43,072 nt of DNA, taken from the IMG/VR virus record IMGVR_UViG_3300035183_001148, positions 1 to 43,072 of that record; one strand, given 5' to 3'. This DNA is from a virus. The position numbers and the translations under genes are program-made. Shown piece by piece: positions 1 through 7,348 of this stretch. Numbering within the stretch: the first letter of the stretch is position 1; each line of letters starts with the position of its first letter. The notes beneath the pieces are model-generated. The model saw only the letters and a program-made list of their open reading frames with translations. It had not been told where the DNA came from and made no database searches.

Positions 1-740
1 AGGAAATGCGGGCCAATGGGTTGAGACCTCTCCCAGTCCTGCACTCCGGTGAAGGCAAGGAATGGCTGTATAGGTATTTAGATCACACTGACCACATAGG
101 TGTGGGAGGAGTGGCTCAACAGGGCACCACGCTGCAATGGACGGAATCCCTATTTAAGGCCATTCCGAAGTTAAAGTCCGGGGCCCCCAAATGCAAGGTT
201 CATGGATTTGGAATGACCGCATTGGGATTGCTGTCCATGTTTCCCTGGACTTCCGTTGACAGTACCACAGCCTTCCAGTGCGCGCGATGGGGCGGGGTAG
301 TGATCCCCTCCATGCAGAGGAGCGGGAATAGGTGGAGGTACGACTACCTTAAACGCTTTCTCCACCTCTCCATTTCCCCGCGATCTGGACACGACCCCTG
401 GCATTTCAATAACCAACCTTCCTCAATTAGAGAAGGCATTGAAAACCTCTTTCAGGAGATCGGGGTGACTTATGAGGATTTGTCCCGGTACTACATGGCA
501 AGGGACTATTTCAACCTTTGCATTTTCAACCGGTTCTTCGAGGAATTGTCAGCACGAAGGGGATTCAAATGCATCTATTACGCCAGCGGTAACCCATCGG
601 CCGGGCCCTCCACAGCCGTCAGCACCCTGAACATCCTTAAGGAAGCGAATGAATTGTCCTATTTAGGATACCTAGGGACGTTTTTCCAATTGTCATCCAC
701 AATGAGGCTACTAGAAAATGAAGGCATCCAATCTGATTGA
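1..740 (+). CDS. dpdA: DpdA-like DNA 7-deazaguanine transglycosylase, 5' truncated by window edge
   Basis: This resembles the phage branch of the tRNA-guanine transglycosylase superfamily (DpdA), which exchanges guanine in DNA for a 7-deazaguanine such as preQ0. Seen: the stretch GLRPLPVLHSGE followed by YLDHTDHIGVGG, then KVHGFGMTAL and FPWTSVDSTTAF. The HGFG and SVDST blocks are where the family places its barrel strand and its candidate catalytic Asp. The first ATG in view is at base 6, but family members have about 100 more N-terminal residues, including an early SGAF-type motif, so the true start most likely lies outside the window. It overlaps the clamp gene by 23 bases. No preQ0 synthesis genes (folE, queD, queE, queC) are visible here; they could lie beyond the left edge or be supplied by the host. 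A TGT-like protein of other function is the alternative. Confidence 0.68.
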   Translation, partial: EMRANGLRPLPVLHSGEGKEWLYRYLDHTDHIGVGGVAQQGTTLQWTESLFKAIPKLKSGAPKCKVHGFGMTALGLLSMFPWTSVDSTTAFQCARWGGVVIPSMQRSGNRWRYDYLKRFLHLSISPRSGHDPWHFNNQPSSIREGIENLFQEIGVTYEDLSRYYMARDYFNLCIFNRFFEELSARRGFKCIYYASGNPSAGPSTAVSTLNILKEANELSYLGYLGTFFQLSSTMRLLENEGIQSD

Positions 741-1773
741 GGCTCTCCAATTGTGCAGGCCGAGCCTGTTGTCCCTGGACTTCGTTCCTGTGCTAACGCA
801 TTTCTGCTTCACAGGGAAGACCGTGTACGCCTACAATGATTCGACCGCGGTGGTAGTGGATTTCCCCTCGGGACTAAATTTTCTGGTTCACGGGGAAACG
901 TTGCTCAAGTTGGTGTCCACCTTTGACCCGGATAAAGAGGTGGGATTCGAGCCCAAAGCAGAATCGGTCCTGATAAAGTGTGGGAAGGCCAAAATTGAAT
1001 TGGCCAAGATGAACCTTTCCGACCGGAAGGACTTCGCTTTTTCCTCACCCGATATAGCCCCCGCGCACGAATTCGAGATTGAGGACACTTTTTCAATTGC
1101 CCTGACCAAGGCATTGGAAACTGTGCTTAACGATGCGCATAGGAGGGCATTGATGGGAGCGTTACTGGATGTTACCTCGGGAAAGGTCAACATTTACACC
1201 TCCGACAACGTTTGCATTACCTGGACAGAGGTGAAAACTGAGGTCAAGGGGAAAGGAAGGTACTTGATATCCAAACTGTTTTGCGACCAATTGCTGGCCC
1301 TACAGGGAAAATTGGGAAATGGGAAGCTTGCACTATCGGATTCCTGGGCAATAGCCTATTTCGATGGGGTCACACTGTATGGAAAAAACATACCCGAAAC
1401 CCCGATGCGATTGGATTTGATTATAGGTGACCTACTCCAGAAGTGCGACGAAAGGTCATGGGCAACAAACTCCTCCAAGCTTTCCTCCATACTGCAACGC
1501 GCCTCGATCATTTCCGGGGAAAGCAAATCCTGCACCTTCAGCAGGACGGGGAAGGTTCTCAAAGTGACTGCGAAGGGGGACAAGGGGGAATTGGAGGAAA
1601 CGCTGGAATTGAAAACTGAAGGATCTCAGGAAATCGAGGTTTTGATTGACCCGGATGTGCTCAAGAAGGCGCTGGATCATGCGGAATTTTTTGGGATAAC
1701 CGAAAAGGGATTGCTCGCGTTTGGCAATAGTTATGTTCGTGGAGTGGCAACGCTTGGAACGAGGTCGGAGTAA
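718..1773 (+). CDS. dnaN: DNA polymerase III beta-type sliding clamp
   Basis: A 351-residue protein of about the length of bacterial DnaN (about 370). It reads like a three-domain clamp: an N-terminal MKASNLIEALQ helix, repeated beta-strand blocks with spaced acidic and basic residues, and a C-terminal strand set ending GVATLGTRSE. The call rests on overall pattern, length and position immediately before a DNA polymerase and a DnaX-like loader; no single catalytic motif defines this family. The clamp would encircle DNA and tether the phage polymerase. It starts inside the end of the dpdA-like gene and its stop is two bases before the polymerase ATG, which indicates co-transcription and probable coupling. 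A phage-encoded bacterial-style clamp is less common than reliance on the host clamp. The alternative is an unrelated structural protein, which I think unlikely. Confidence 0.68.
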   Translation: MKASNLIEALQLCRPSLLSLDFVPVLTHFCFTGKTVYAYNDSTAVVVDFPSGLNFLVHGETLLKLVSTFDPDKEVGFEPKAESVLIKCGKAKIELAKMNLSDRKDFAFSSPDIAPAHEFEIEDTFSIALTKALETVLNDAHRRALMGALLDVTSGKVNIYTSDNVCITWTEVKTEVKGKGRYLISKLFCDQLLALQGKLGNGKLALSDSWAIAYFDGVTLYGKNIPETPMRLDLIIGDLLQKCDERSWATNSSKLSSILQRASIISGESKSCTFSRTGKVLKVTAKGDKGELEETLELKTEGSQEIEVLIDPDVLKKALDHAEFFGITEKGLLAFGNSYVRGVATLGTRSE

Positions 1774-1775
1774 CC

Positions 1776-4361
1776 ATGGGGTTTTTCTACGATGAAAAGG
1801 CTAGGAGGGAGAAGGAAACCAGAACCAGAACCATTCCTTTGATCCCTGTGGCAACGGAATCCCTTTCATGCTCAACCTGCCCTCTGGATAAGGAGGAGAA
1901 ACGGCTGGCGCATCCAAAAATGAAGCCTACCGGATCTGATGATCCGGTGATATACATCCTGGGAGAAGCGCCTGGGCAGAATGAGGATGAATTCGGGAAA
2001 CAATTCGTAGGGAAGGCTGGAGATACCTTAAGGAAGTTTCTGTCCAGGTTCTATGGGTGGAAGGACTTCGAGGACTTCAGGTGGAATAACGTGGTTAGGT
2101 GTCGGCCTCCGAATAATCGCACTCCAACCAAACTCGAGGTATCCTGCTGCTCCCGATTGCAGATTGAGGACATTGAGAGGACAAAGCCCGTTGCCATATT
2201 CGGGTTCGGACTTGTTCCACTCCAATGGGCAATTCCTGAGGCGGAGGAAATAGGGAAATGGCATGGATTGAGAATCCCGGTCCGTATCGGAAAGCATGAA
2301 TGTTGGTTTTTCCCCATGTTCCATCCTTCATACATCAACCGGATGGAGTACAGCAAGGAATTAGGTGGGGCTATCGTCAAGGAATTCGAAAGGGATCTAC
2401 AACGGGCCTTCACATTCCTCATGCAGGACGAAGTTCCTCAGCCCAACATCCCAAAACAGGTTAGGGATGGCATCGTAATCCAATCCAAATGGGGCACTGA
2501 GGGAGTGCTATGGATTGGTAGGGAATTGGAGGAGATGCTGGGCAAAAAGGATGTGAGTATCGATATTGAGACCAAAGGGCTGCAGCCTTATCAAAAGGAC
2601 GCCAAGATCCTGTCGGTCGCAATTGGAACATGGGAAAAATCCATCGCCTTCTGCCTAGACCACAGTGAGGCGCAATGGAACAAGATGGAGCGCACTAACG
2701 TCCTCAATACGTTGCGAGACTTCCTTTTCCAGTACAAGGGGGAATTGTGGGCGCATAATTCCAAATTTGAAATGGCTTGGCTTTATTGGCTGTTTGGAAA
2801 TGACCCGGACATCCTATTCAAGCCTAACTGGAATGATTCCATTGCCCAGGTGTATTGTCTGAATGAGCAATGGAGCAAAAGCCTGGAGGCCAGATCCATT
2901 GCACTCCTGGGGGTCAACGTAAAAGCCTTGTCCCCGATCGGAGTGGACAAACTGGACACCCACGATCTGAAGGAGGTCCTTTCCTACAACGCCCTGGACG
3001 TGAAGTATACCTCCAGAATTGCCGGCATCCAGAGGGCGATGCTCGCGGAGGAGGGATTGCTTTCAGTTTACGAGGATCAAAACAAGAGGGTCCCGGCTCT
3101 GGTCTGGATGCAGGCAAAAGGCCTGGTTCCTGACTTCGAAAAGGTTACGGAGATCCAACGAAATTTGGAAAAGGAGCGGGATGCTCTATTGGTCTCCATT
3201 GCTAAAAATAAGGATGTCAAGGAATTCGAGAGGGCGACAGGAGAGATTTTCAACCCTGCCAGTCCCGCTCAAGTAGGACGCTTTTTTTGGAATCACCTGA
3301 AACGGGAGGAAGGGTGGAGAAGGGTTGATGGGAAGGATAGGTATAGCACTGATGAAAAAGTCCTGTCCCAGATAAAACACCCAGTGGCAAAGGCCATTTT
3401 GGAATATCGTCAGGTTTCCAAAATGTTGAATACCTACGTCCTGCCTTTGCTACCTACAGGAAAGCATGTTTATCCTGATGGGCTGATCCATTCGAACGTG
3501 AACGCCTACATTGCCCGAACCCGCAGAACATCATCCGATGAACCCAATACACAAAATTTCCCGAAGCATGGAGGGTATAGGTACATTAGGAATTGCATCG
3601 GTACCCCTAAAGGCCACCTATTCGTTTCCGCAGACTTTGGGCAGATAGAGTATCGGGTCATTGGAATGGCATCACAAGATAAAACCATTTGTGAGGGGCT
3701 TTGGAGTGGCTATGATATCCACATGGATTGGGCCAAAAGAATTGGGGCAGGAAGGAATTCCTACGTCCTGGAGCGTTACGAGAAGGAGGCTCAGGGGGAC
3801 AAGGAAAAGGTGATGAAGCTTTTTAGGCAGGACGTCAAAAATCAGTGGGTCTTTCCATTGTTCTTCGGCTCACAATTGGAACCTATTGCTAAGGCATTGA
3901 ATATGCCCGCAAGCGACCTGCTTCCACATTACAAGGAATTCTGGAGAATTTTTTCCGGGGTGCGAGAATGGCAAAAGAAAATGATCGCCTTCTACGAATC
4001 CCATGGTTATGTAAGCCTACTAACGGGCTGGCGTAGGCACGGACCATTGGATTCGAACCAGATAATCAACACCCCAATTCAAGGAACGGCAGCAGATATA
4101 AAAGCGGATGCATTGGTACGATTATCAAAAAGGGCTCACGATGAAAAGCGTCCGCAATTGCAACCAATCCTGGATGTGCATGATGACCTGTCATTTTACA
4201 TTCCGGCAAGTTCCCTGGAACAGGACATTGAGGACATTGCGCGCACCATGGTTTCCTGTTCCTTTTCGTTTGTCAACGTACCTATAACGGTAGAAATAAG
4301 TGTGGGAACGCATTGGGGCAACTTGGAGGAAATCATGACCTTCAGCAGCCAGGACCTGTAA
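1776..4361 (+). CDS. Uracil-DNA glycosylase / family-A DNA polymerase fusion
   Basis: An 861-residue replicative polymerase with an N-terminal glycosylase. Residues about 20-215 look like a family-4 UDG: Cys32 and Cys35 (CSTC), Cys109 and Cys124/125 match the four ligands of a [4Fe-4S] cluster, GEAPGQNEDEFG matches motif 1, and FHPSYINR (about 182-189) matches motif 2. Residues about 255-430 are a 3'-5' exonuclease with Exo I DIETKG (about 262), Exo II NSKFE (Glu where Asp is usual) and Exo III YNALD. The polymerase domain has motif A ADFGQIEYR (Asp about 620), motif B RQDVK...FPLFFGS (Arg about 684) and motif C VHDD (about 801-804). UDG-polymerase fusions are known in some phages such as SPO1. 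Both parts appear to keep their key residues, so the fusion may scan the template for uracil or remove it. No helicase or primase accompanies it here. Confidence 0.92.
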   Translation: MGFFYDEKARREKETRTRTIPLIPVATESLSCSTCPLDKEEKRLAHPKMKPTGSDDPVIYILGEAPGQNEDEFGKQFVGKAGDTLRKFLSRFYGWKDFEDFRWNNVVRCRPPNNRTPTKLEVSCCSRLQIEDIERTKPVAIFGFGLVPLQWAIPEAEEIGKWHGLRIPVRIGKHECWFFPMFHPSYINRMEYSKELGGAIVKEFERDLQRAFTFLMQDEVPQPNIPKQVRDGIVIQSKWGTEGVLWIGRELEEMLGKKDVSIDIETKGLQPYQKDAKILSVAIGTWEKSIAFCLDHSEAQWNKMERTNVLNTLRDFLFQYKGELWAHNSKFEMAWLYWLFGNDPDILFKPNWNDSIAQVYCLNEQWSKSLEARSIALLGVNVKALSPIGVDKLDTHDLKEVLSYNALDVKYTSRIAGIQRAMLAEEGLLSVYEDQNKRVPALVWMQAKGLVPDFEKVTEIQRNLEKERDALLVSIAKNKDVKEFERATGEIFNPASPAQVGRFFWNHLKREEGWRRVDGKDRYSTDEKVLSQIKHPVAKAILEYRQVSKMLNTYVLPLLPTGKHVYPDGLIHSNVNAYIARTRRTSSDEPNTQNFPKHGGYRYIRNCIGTPKGHLFVSADFGQIEYRVIGMASQDKTICEGLWSGYDIHMDWAKRIGAGRNSYVLERYEKEAQGDKEKVMKLFRQDVKNQWVFPLFFGSQLEPIAKALNMPASDLLPHYKEFWRIFSGVREWQKKMIAFYESHGYVSLLTGWRRHGPLDSNQIINTPIQGTAADIKADALVRLSKRAHDEKRPQLQPILDVHDDLSFYIPASSLEQDIEDIARTMVSCSFSFVNVPITVEISVGTHWGNLEEIMTFSSQDL

Positions 4362-4374
4362 AAGGAGAAATGGA

Positions 4375-5346
4375 ATGGGACTCATTCGTAACAAGTCGGA
4401 AAGCCAGCTATCCCCCACCAGTCTAGCGTTGAAATACCGACCGAAGGATTGGAAGGATGTCATTGGACAGGATGCGGTGGTGCATAGCATACTCAATGCG
4501 TTCCAATCAAAAACCCTACCTCACGCCTTTCTGTTCACAGGCCCGAGCGGGACTGGGAAAACGACCTTGGCACGTCTAGTGGCCAGCCAATTCGGGGTTA
4601 ATGAGTCCGGAATCATTGAGGTGGATGCTGCATCCTATTCAGGAGTTGAATCGGTCAGGGATTTGACTGCATCAATGCTTTACCAAACATTGGGCAGCAA
4701 CCCTACCAAATTCATCATCATCGATGAATGCCATGCCCTATCGAAATCCGCCTGGCAGGCGCTGTTGAAGTCAATCGAGGAGCCTCCAGACCACGTCTAT
4801 TGGGCGTTGTGTACTACAGAGGCAGACAAGGTGCCTGTTACTATTCGCACCCGATGCTATGCCTACAACCTCAAACGGGTTGAGACCGCCACTATCGAGG
4901 AATGGCTTGAAAGGATTGCTAAAAAGGAGAAAATTAAAATCCCCTCCGAATTCATTGGTATCATTGCTAGAAAATCAGAGGGGTCCCCTAGGCAGGCTCT
5001 CACCTTTCTGGGAACCTGTGCTGGAGCTACCACAAGAAAGGAGGTATTGGAACTCATCGCCATCGCCGAAACTCCCACCCCTGCAATAGAATTGGCCAGG
5101 ATATTGTGTAAGGGGCAAGGAGTTTCGTGGGGAGCGTTGGTGCAAATTGTATCCAACATGGAGGAGTCTAACATTGAAGGAGTTAGGCTAGGGATTTGCA
5201 ACTATGTGGCAAAGGCATTGATGGACACACGTACGGAAAAGGAGGCAGCACGATTGGCAAACATTCTGGATGCTTTTTCAGGCGCATACCCAAGCAATGA
5301 GGGGAAAGGACCTTTGTTGCTTTCCATTGCTAGGGTCCTATTTTAG
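4375..5346 (+). CDS. dnaX: DnaX-like AAA+ clamp loader ATPase
   Basis: A 323-residue homologue of DNA polymerase III gamma/tau and RFC small subunits, expected to load the neighbouring clamp onto primer ends using ATP. Seen: LALKYRPKDWKDVIGQDAVV (the standard N-terminal box), Walker A GPSGTGKT (residues 56-63), Walker B FIIIDECHAL (DECH at 117-120), LLKSIEEPP, and sensor 1 ALCTTEADKVPVTIRTRC. The usual SRC arginine-finger motif reads TRC, and the DnaX zinc-binding cysteines are missing, as is the tau C-terminal extension. It is preceded by AAGGAG 8 bases before the ATG, just after the polymerase stop. Only one loader gene is visible, so it may act as a homo-oligomer or with host delta subunits; that part is inference. 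Confidence 0.9.
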   Translation: MGLIRNKSESQLSPTSLALKYRPKDWKDVIGQDAVVHSILNAFQSKTLPHAFLFTGPSGTGKTTLARLVASQFGVNESGIIEVDAASYSGVESVRDLTASMLYQTLGSNPTKFIIIDECHALSKSAWQALLKSIEEPPDHVYWALCTTEADKVPVTIRTRCYAYNLKRVETATIEEWLERIAKKEKIKIPSEFIGIIARKSEGSPRQALTFLGTCAGATTRKEVLELIAIAETPTPAIELARILCKGQGVSWGALVQIVSNMEESNIEGVRLGICNYVAKALMDTRTEKEAARLANILDAFSGAYPSNEGKGPLLLSIARVLF

Positions 5347-5355
5347 GAGATTGGA

Positions 5356-5886
5356 ATGGGCATAAAGTTTTCCCCAACCAAAACGGTTTATCCGACCGTT
5401 TCCTCAATCCTCAACGAATTGCGGGAGAAATTGCAGATTGACCGAGGGACGCTGGATGAGGACATGCTCCAGCAACCCTTCCTGTACATGCAAGTGGCTG
5501 AGGCACTTGTGGAAGCCATGTCCATTCGTGATGCGAAAAAGGAGGAATTGGCACGGGTTGACGCTGAATTGGCAGAGGAGTATCGGCAAAACGCCCCCAA
5601 GGACGAGCGCCCGAGTGATAAGAAGGTGACGGATCGGGTGCTGCGCGATCCTAGGCATATTGCAGCCTTCTCCGACTATGCAAAGGCGGTCAAGGAAGCA
5701 CAATTGATTGCCGCACTGAAGGAGGCTTTCGATCAAAGGGGCAAAATGCTTCGGGAATTGGGCAACCTTTTTGTGGCAGGGTATTTCGACAAGGTCATCG
5801 TTAAAGGAGGTGAGCATGCGGTAAAAGGAGCCACAGCAGCAATGGTTCGAGAGGCTCAAAGCAAACAAAGGCTTAAACGGAAATAG
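5356..5886 (+). CDS. Candidate UvsY-like recombination mediator (unrecognised helical protein)
   Basis: A 176-residue, almost wholly helical, charged protein with no motif I can assign firmly. The central pattern, LQIDRGTLDEDMLQQPFLYM then alternating Lys/Glu helices (AKKEELARVDAELAEEYRQ), resembles in outline the opening of T4 UvsY, in which a short acidic lead and a 'neighbours/positions' helix precede a long charged helix. It sits directly before a gp32-like SSB and a RecA/UvsX recombinase, where a mediator that loads recombinase on SSB-coated ssDNA would be expected. The C terminus is basic (SKQRLKRK). The ATG is preceded by TAGGAGA. The functional label is mainly inference from context; a polymerase accessory or DNA-binding protein is equally compatible. 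Confidence 0.4.
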   Translation: MGIKFSPTKTVYPTVSSILNELREKLQIDRGTLDEDMLQQPFLYMQVAEALVEAMSIRDAKKEELARVDAELAEEYRQNAPKDERPSDKKVTDRVLRDPRHIAAFSDYAKAVKEAQLIAALKEAFDQRGKMLRELGNLFVAGYFDKVIVKGGEHAVKGATAAMVREAQSKQRLKRK

Positions 5887-5902
5887 GATCCTTGGAGGGT
5901 AC

Positions 5903-7279
5903 ATGAAATTCGGAAACAAATCCAAAGGAAGCCGGCAGCGGTTTGAATACAAGCCTCGAACCGTTTCCGATATCGACAGGCGAATCAATCAGCAAGGAGG
6001 TGCAAGGGAAGGGTTCATTCGTTCGGACATCAAGGTTTGGACTCCTAAGGAGGAGAACGTAATCCGTATCCTCCCCCCTGCCAAATCGTGGCAGGATAAG
6101 GGGCACTATGGGTACGAGGTCTTCGTCCATTACGGTATTGGAGCGGACAACAGTGCCTTCCTATGCCTCGAGCAAATGAAAGGCGAAAATTGTCCCATTT
6201 GTGATGAACGAATTAGGGCGGATCAAGCCGGAGAGGAGGAGATTGCAAAGGAACTTCGACCTGCCAAGCGGGTGGCAATGTACATCATTGACCGCAAGTC
6301 TGAAAAGTCAGGGCCTCAAATTTGGGTTGCCCCATGGACTGTGGACAGGGATATTTCCGCGCTTTGCAAGGACCCTAAAACGGGAGGGATCCTCAACATT
6401 GACGATCCTAACCCGGATGGCGGGTATGATGTTTCCTTCAACCGAGGGAAAAACTCAGGAGGGTTTTTTGAGTACACTGGAATCCAAATTGATCGGAGAC
6501 CATCGCCTTTAAGCGATGATGATGACCAGGCGCAGGCATGGTTGGAGTACATCGAAAGGAATCCCATTCCTGAGGTGCTGGTCTTCGCAGACAAACGGCA
6601 TATCGCCAAAGTTTTCAGCGGAGAATTTAAGGCCGACTCCGCTGAAAAGTCCACCACGGCCAAATCTTCCAAGGAAGGAAATACCATGGGACTGATTAAG
6701 AAAGGCAAGAAAGTGGCAACGAAAAAGCAAAAGGAACTCACCTGGGATGACATTCATTCGATGAGTGAGGAGGAGCTGGAAGCCCTTATCGAGGAAAAGG
6801 AGCTGGATGCCAGCGACGAGGAGTTTGACAGCCTCGAACAGGCCCAGGATTGGGTCTGTGAACAATTGAGCATCGAAAAACCTGAGGAAGAGGACGAAGA
6901 GGAAGAAAAGGACGAAGAGGACGAAGAGGAAGAAAAGCCTGCTAAAAAGGGTCTCAAGGTGAAGGGGAAGGGTGGGAGCAAAAAGGCTCTGACCTGGGAG
7001 GATGTTCACTCGATGAGTGAGGAGGAGCTGGAGGCTCTGATGGAAGAAAAGGAGCTGGATGCCAGCGACGAGGAATTCGATGACATTGAGCAGGCCCAGG
7101 ATTGGGTCTGTGAACAATTGAACATCGAAAAGCCTGAGGACGAAGAAGAGGAAGAAGAGGACGAAGAGGAAGAAAAGCCTGCTAAAAAGGGCCTCAAGGT
7201 GAAGGGCAAGGAAAAGCCGGATGACAAAAAGTCGGCATGGAAGGCTAAACTGGCCAAACTGAAAGCCAAGGCCAAGTAA
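5903..7279 (+). CDS. gp32-like single-stranded DNA-binding protein with duplicated acidic tail
   Basis: A 458-residue protein whose first 250 residues look like a T4 gp32-type SSB. The ENVIRILPP strand is followed by a zinc set H-x11-C-x8-C-x2-C (VHYGIG...FLC...NCPIC), close to the His-Cys3 site of gp32. The N terminus is basic (KFGNKSKGSRQRFEYK), as in the cooperative-binding arm. From residue 279 two near-identical units of about 80 residues follow (279-356 and 363-438), each with TW-D/E-D, HSMSEEELEAL, ELDASDEEF, QAQDWVCEQL, then a Glu/Asp run and EKPAKKGLKVKGK. An acidic tail normally recruits replication proteins, but here it ends in a basic helix (SAWKAKLAKLKAKAK), which is unusual. An in-frame ATG at 6686 with a good Shine-Dalgarno could start a separate tail product. 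A terminator follows the gene. Confidence 0.8.
   Translation: MKFGNKSKGSRQRFEYKPRTVSDIDRRINQQGGAREGFIRSDIKVWTPKEENVIRILPPAKSWQDKGHYGYEVFVHYGIGADNSAFLCLEQMKGENCPICDERIRADQAGEEEIAKELRPAKRVAMYIIDRKSEKSGPQIWVAPWTVDRDISALCKDPKTGGILNIDDPNPDGGYDVSFNRGKNSGGFFEYTGIQIDRRPSPLSDDDDQAQAWLEYIERNPIPEVLVFADKRHIAKVFSGEFKADSAEKSTTAKSSKEGNTMGLIKKGKKVATKKQKELTWDDIHSMSEEELEALIEEKELDASDEEFDSLEQAQDWVCEQLSIEKPEEEDEEEEKDEEDEEEEKPAKKGLKVKGKGGSKKALTWEDVHSMSEEELEALMEEKELDASDEEFDDIEQAQDWVCEQLNIEKPEDEEEEEEDEEEEKPAKKGLKVKGKEKPDDKKSAWKAKLAKLKAKAK
6671..6688 (+). promoter_or_regulatory. Internal ribosome-binding site and ATG inside the SSB gene
   Basis: AAGGAAGG at 6671-6678 lies 7 bases before an in-frame ATG at 6686-6688. 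Translation from here would give the last 197 residues (MGLIKKGKKVATKK...), that is the acidic repeat tail without the DNA-binding core. The start looks like a natural N terminus, so this may be an internal initiation site or the scar of a gene fusion. Confidence 0.4.
6737..7213 (+). repeat. Tandem direct repeat of about 250 bp encoding the SSB acidic tail
   Basis: Two units start at 6737 and 6989 (offset 252 bases, 84 codons), each about 225-250 bp. They share long identical runs, for example around GATGAGTGAGGAGGAGCTGGA and GGCCCAGGATTGGGTCTGTG. The main length difference is in the Glu/Asp run. The reading frame is kept, so the duplication lengthens the tail without breaking the gene. Confidence 0.85.
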
Positions 7280-7286
7280 CCTTTGG

Positions 7287-7328
7287 AAGGCCCGGGGCAG
7301 TTTCATTACGCCCCCGGGCCTTTTCTTC
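7287..7328 (+). terminator. Rho-independent terminator between SSB and recA-like genes
   Basis: An 11-bp inverted repeat, AAGGCCCGGGG at 7287-7297 and CCCCGGGCCTT at 7312-7322, encloses a loop of about 14 bases and is followed by a T-rich stretch (TTTTCTTCTT counted from 7321). It starts 8 bases after the SSB stop. It would cut transcription partly or fully between a highly needed SSB and the recombinase, giving different dosage. Confidence 0.88.
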
Positions 7329-7334
7329 TTCCAC

Positions 7335-7348
7335 GGAGGTTAAAAGTG
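7335..7348 (+). promoter_or_regulatory. Ribosome-binding site fixing a GTG start for the recA-like gene
   Basis: GGAGG at 7335-7339 lies 6 bases before GTG at 7346-7348. It is the only good Shine-Dalgarno sequence for the recombinase and lies just after the terminator. The longer open frame from ATG 7283 would translate the terminator stem, so the GTG is preferred. Confidence 0.8.

Noticed and set aside
6509-7306. Long open frame (265 codons) antisense to the SSB gene
   Set aside because: It is the mirror of the Glu/Asp-rich repeat tail (Leu/Phe/Ser runs), has no Shine-Dalgarno and crosses the terminator.
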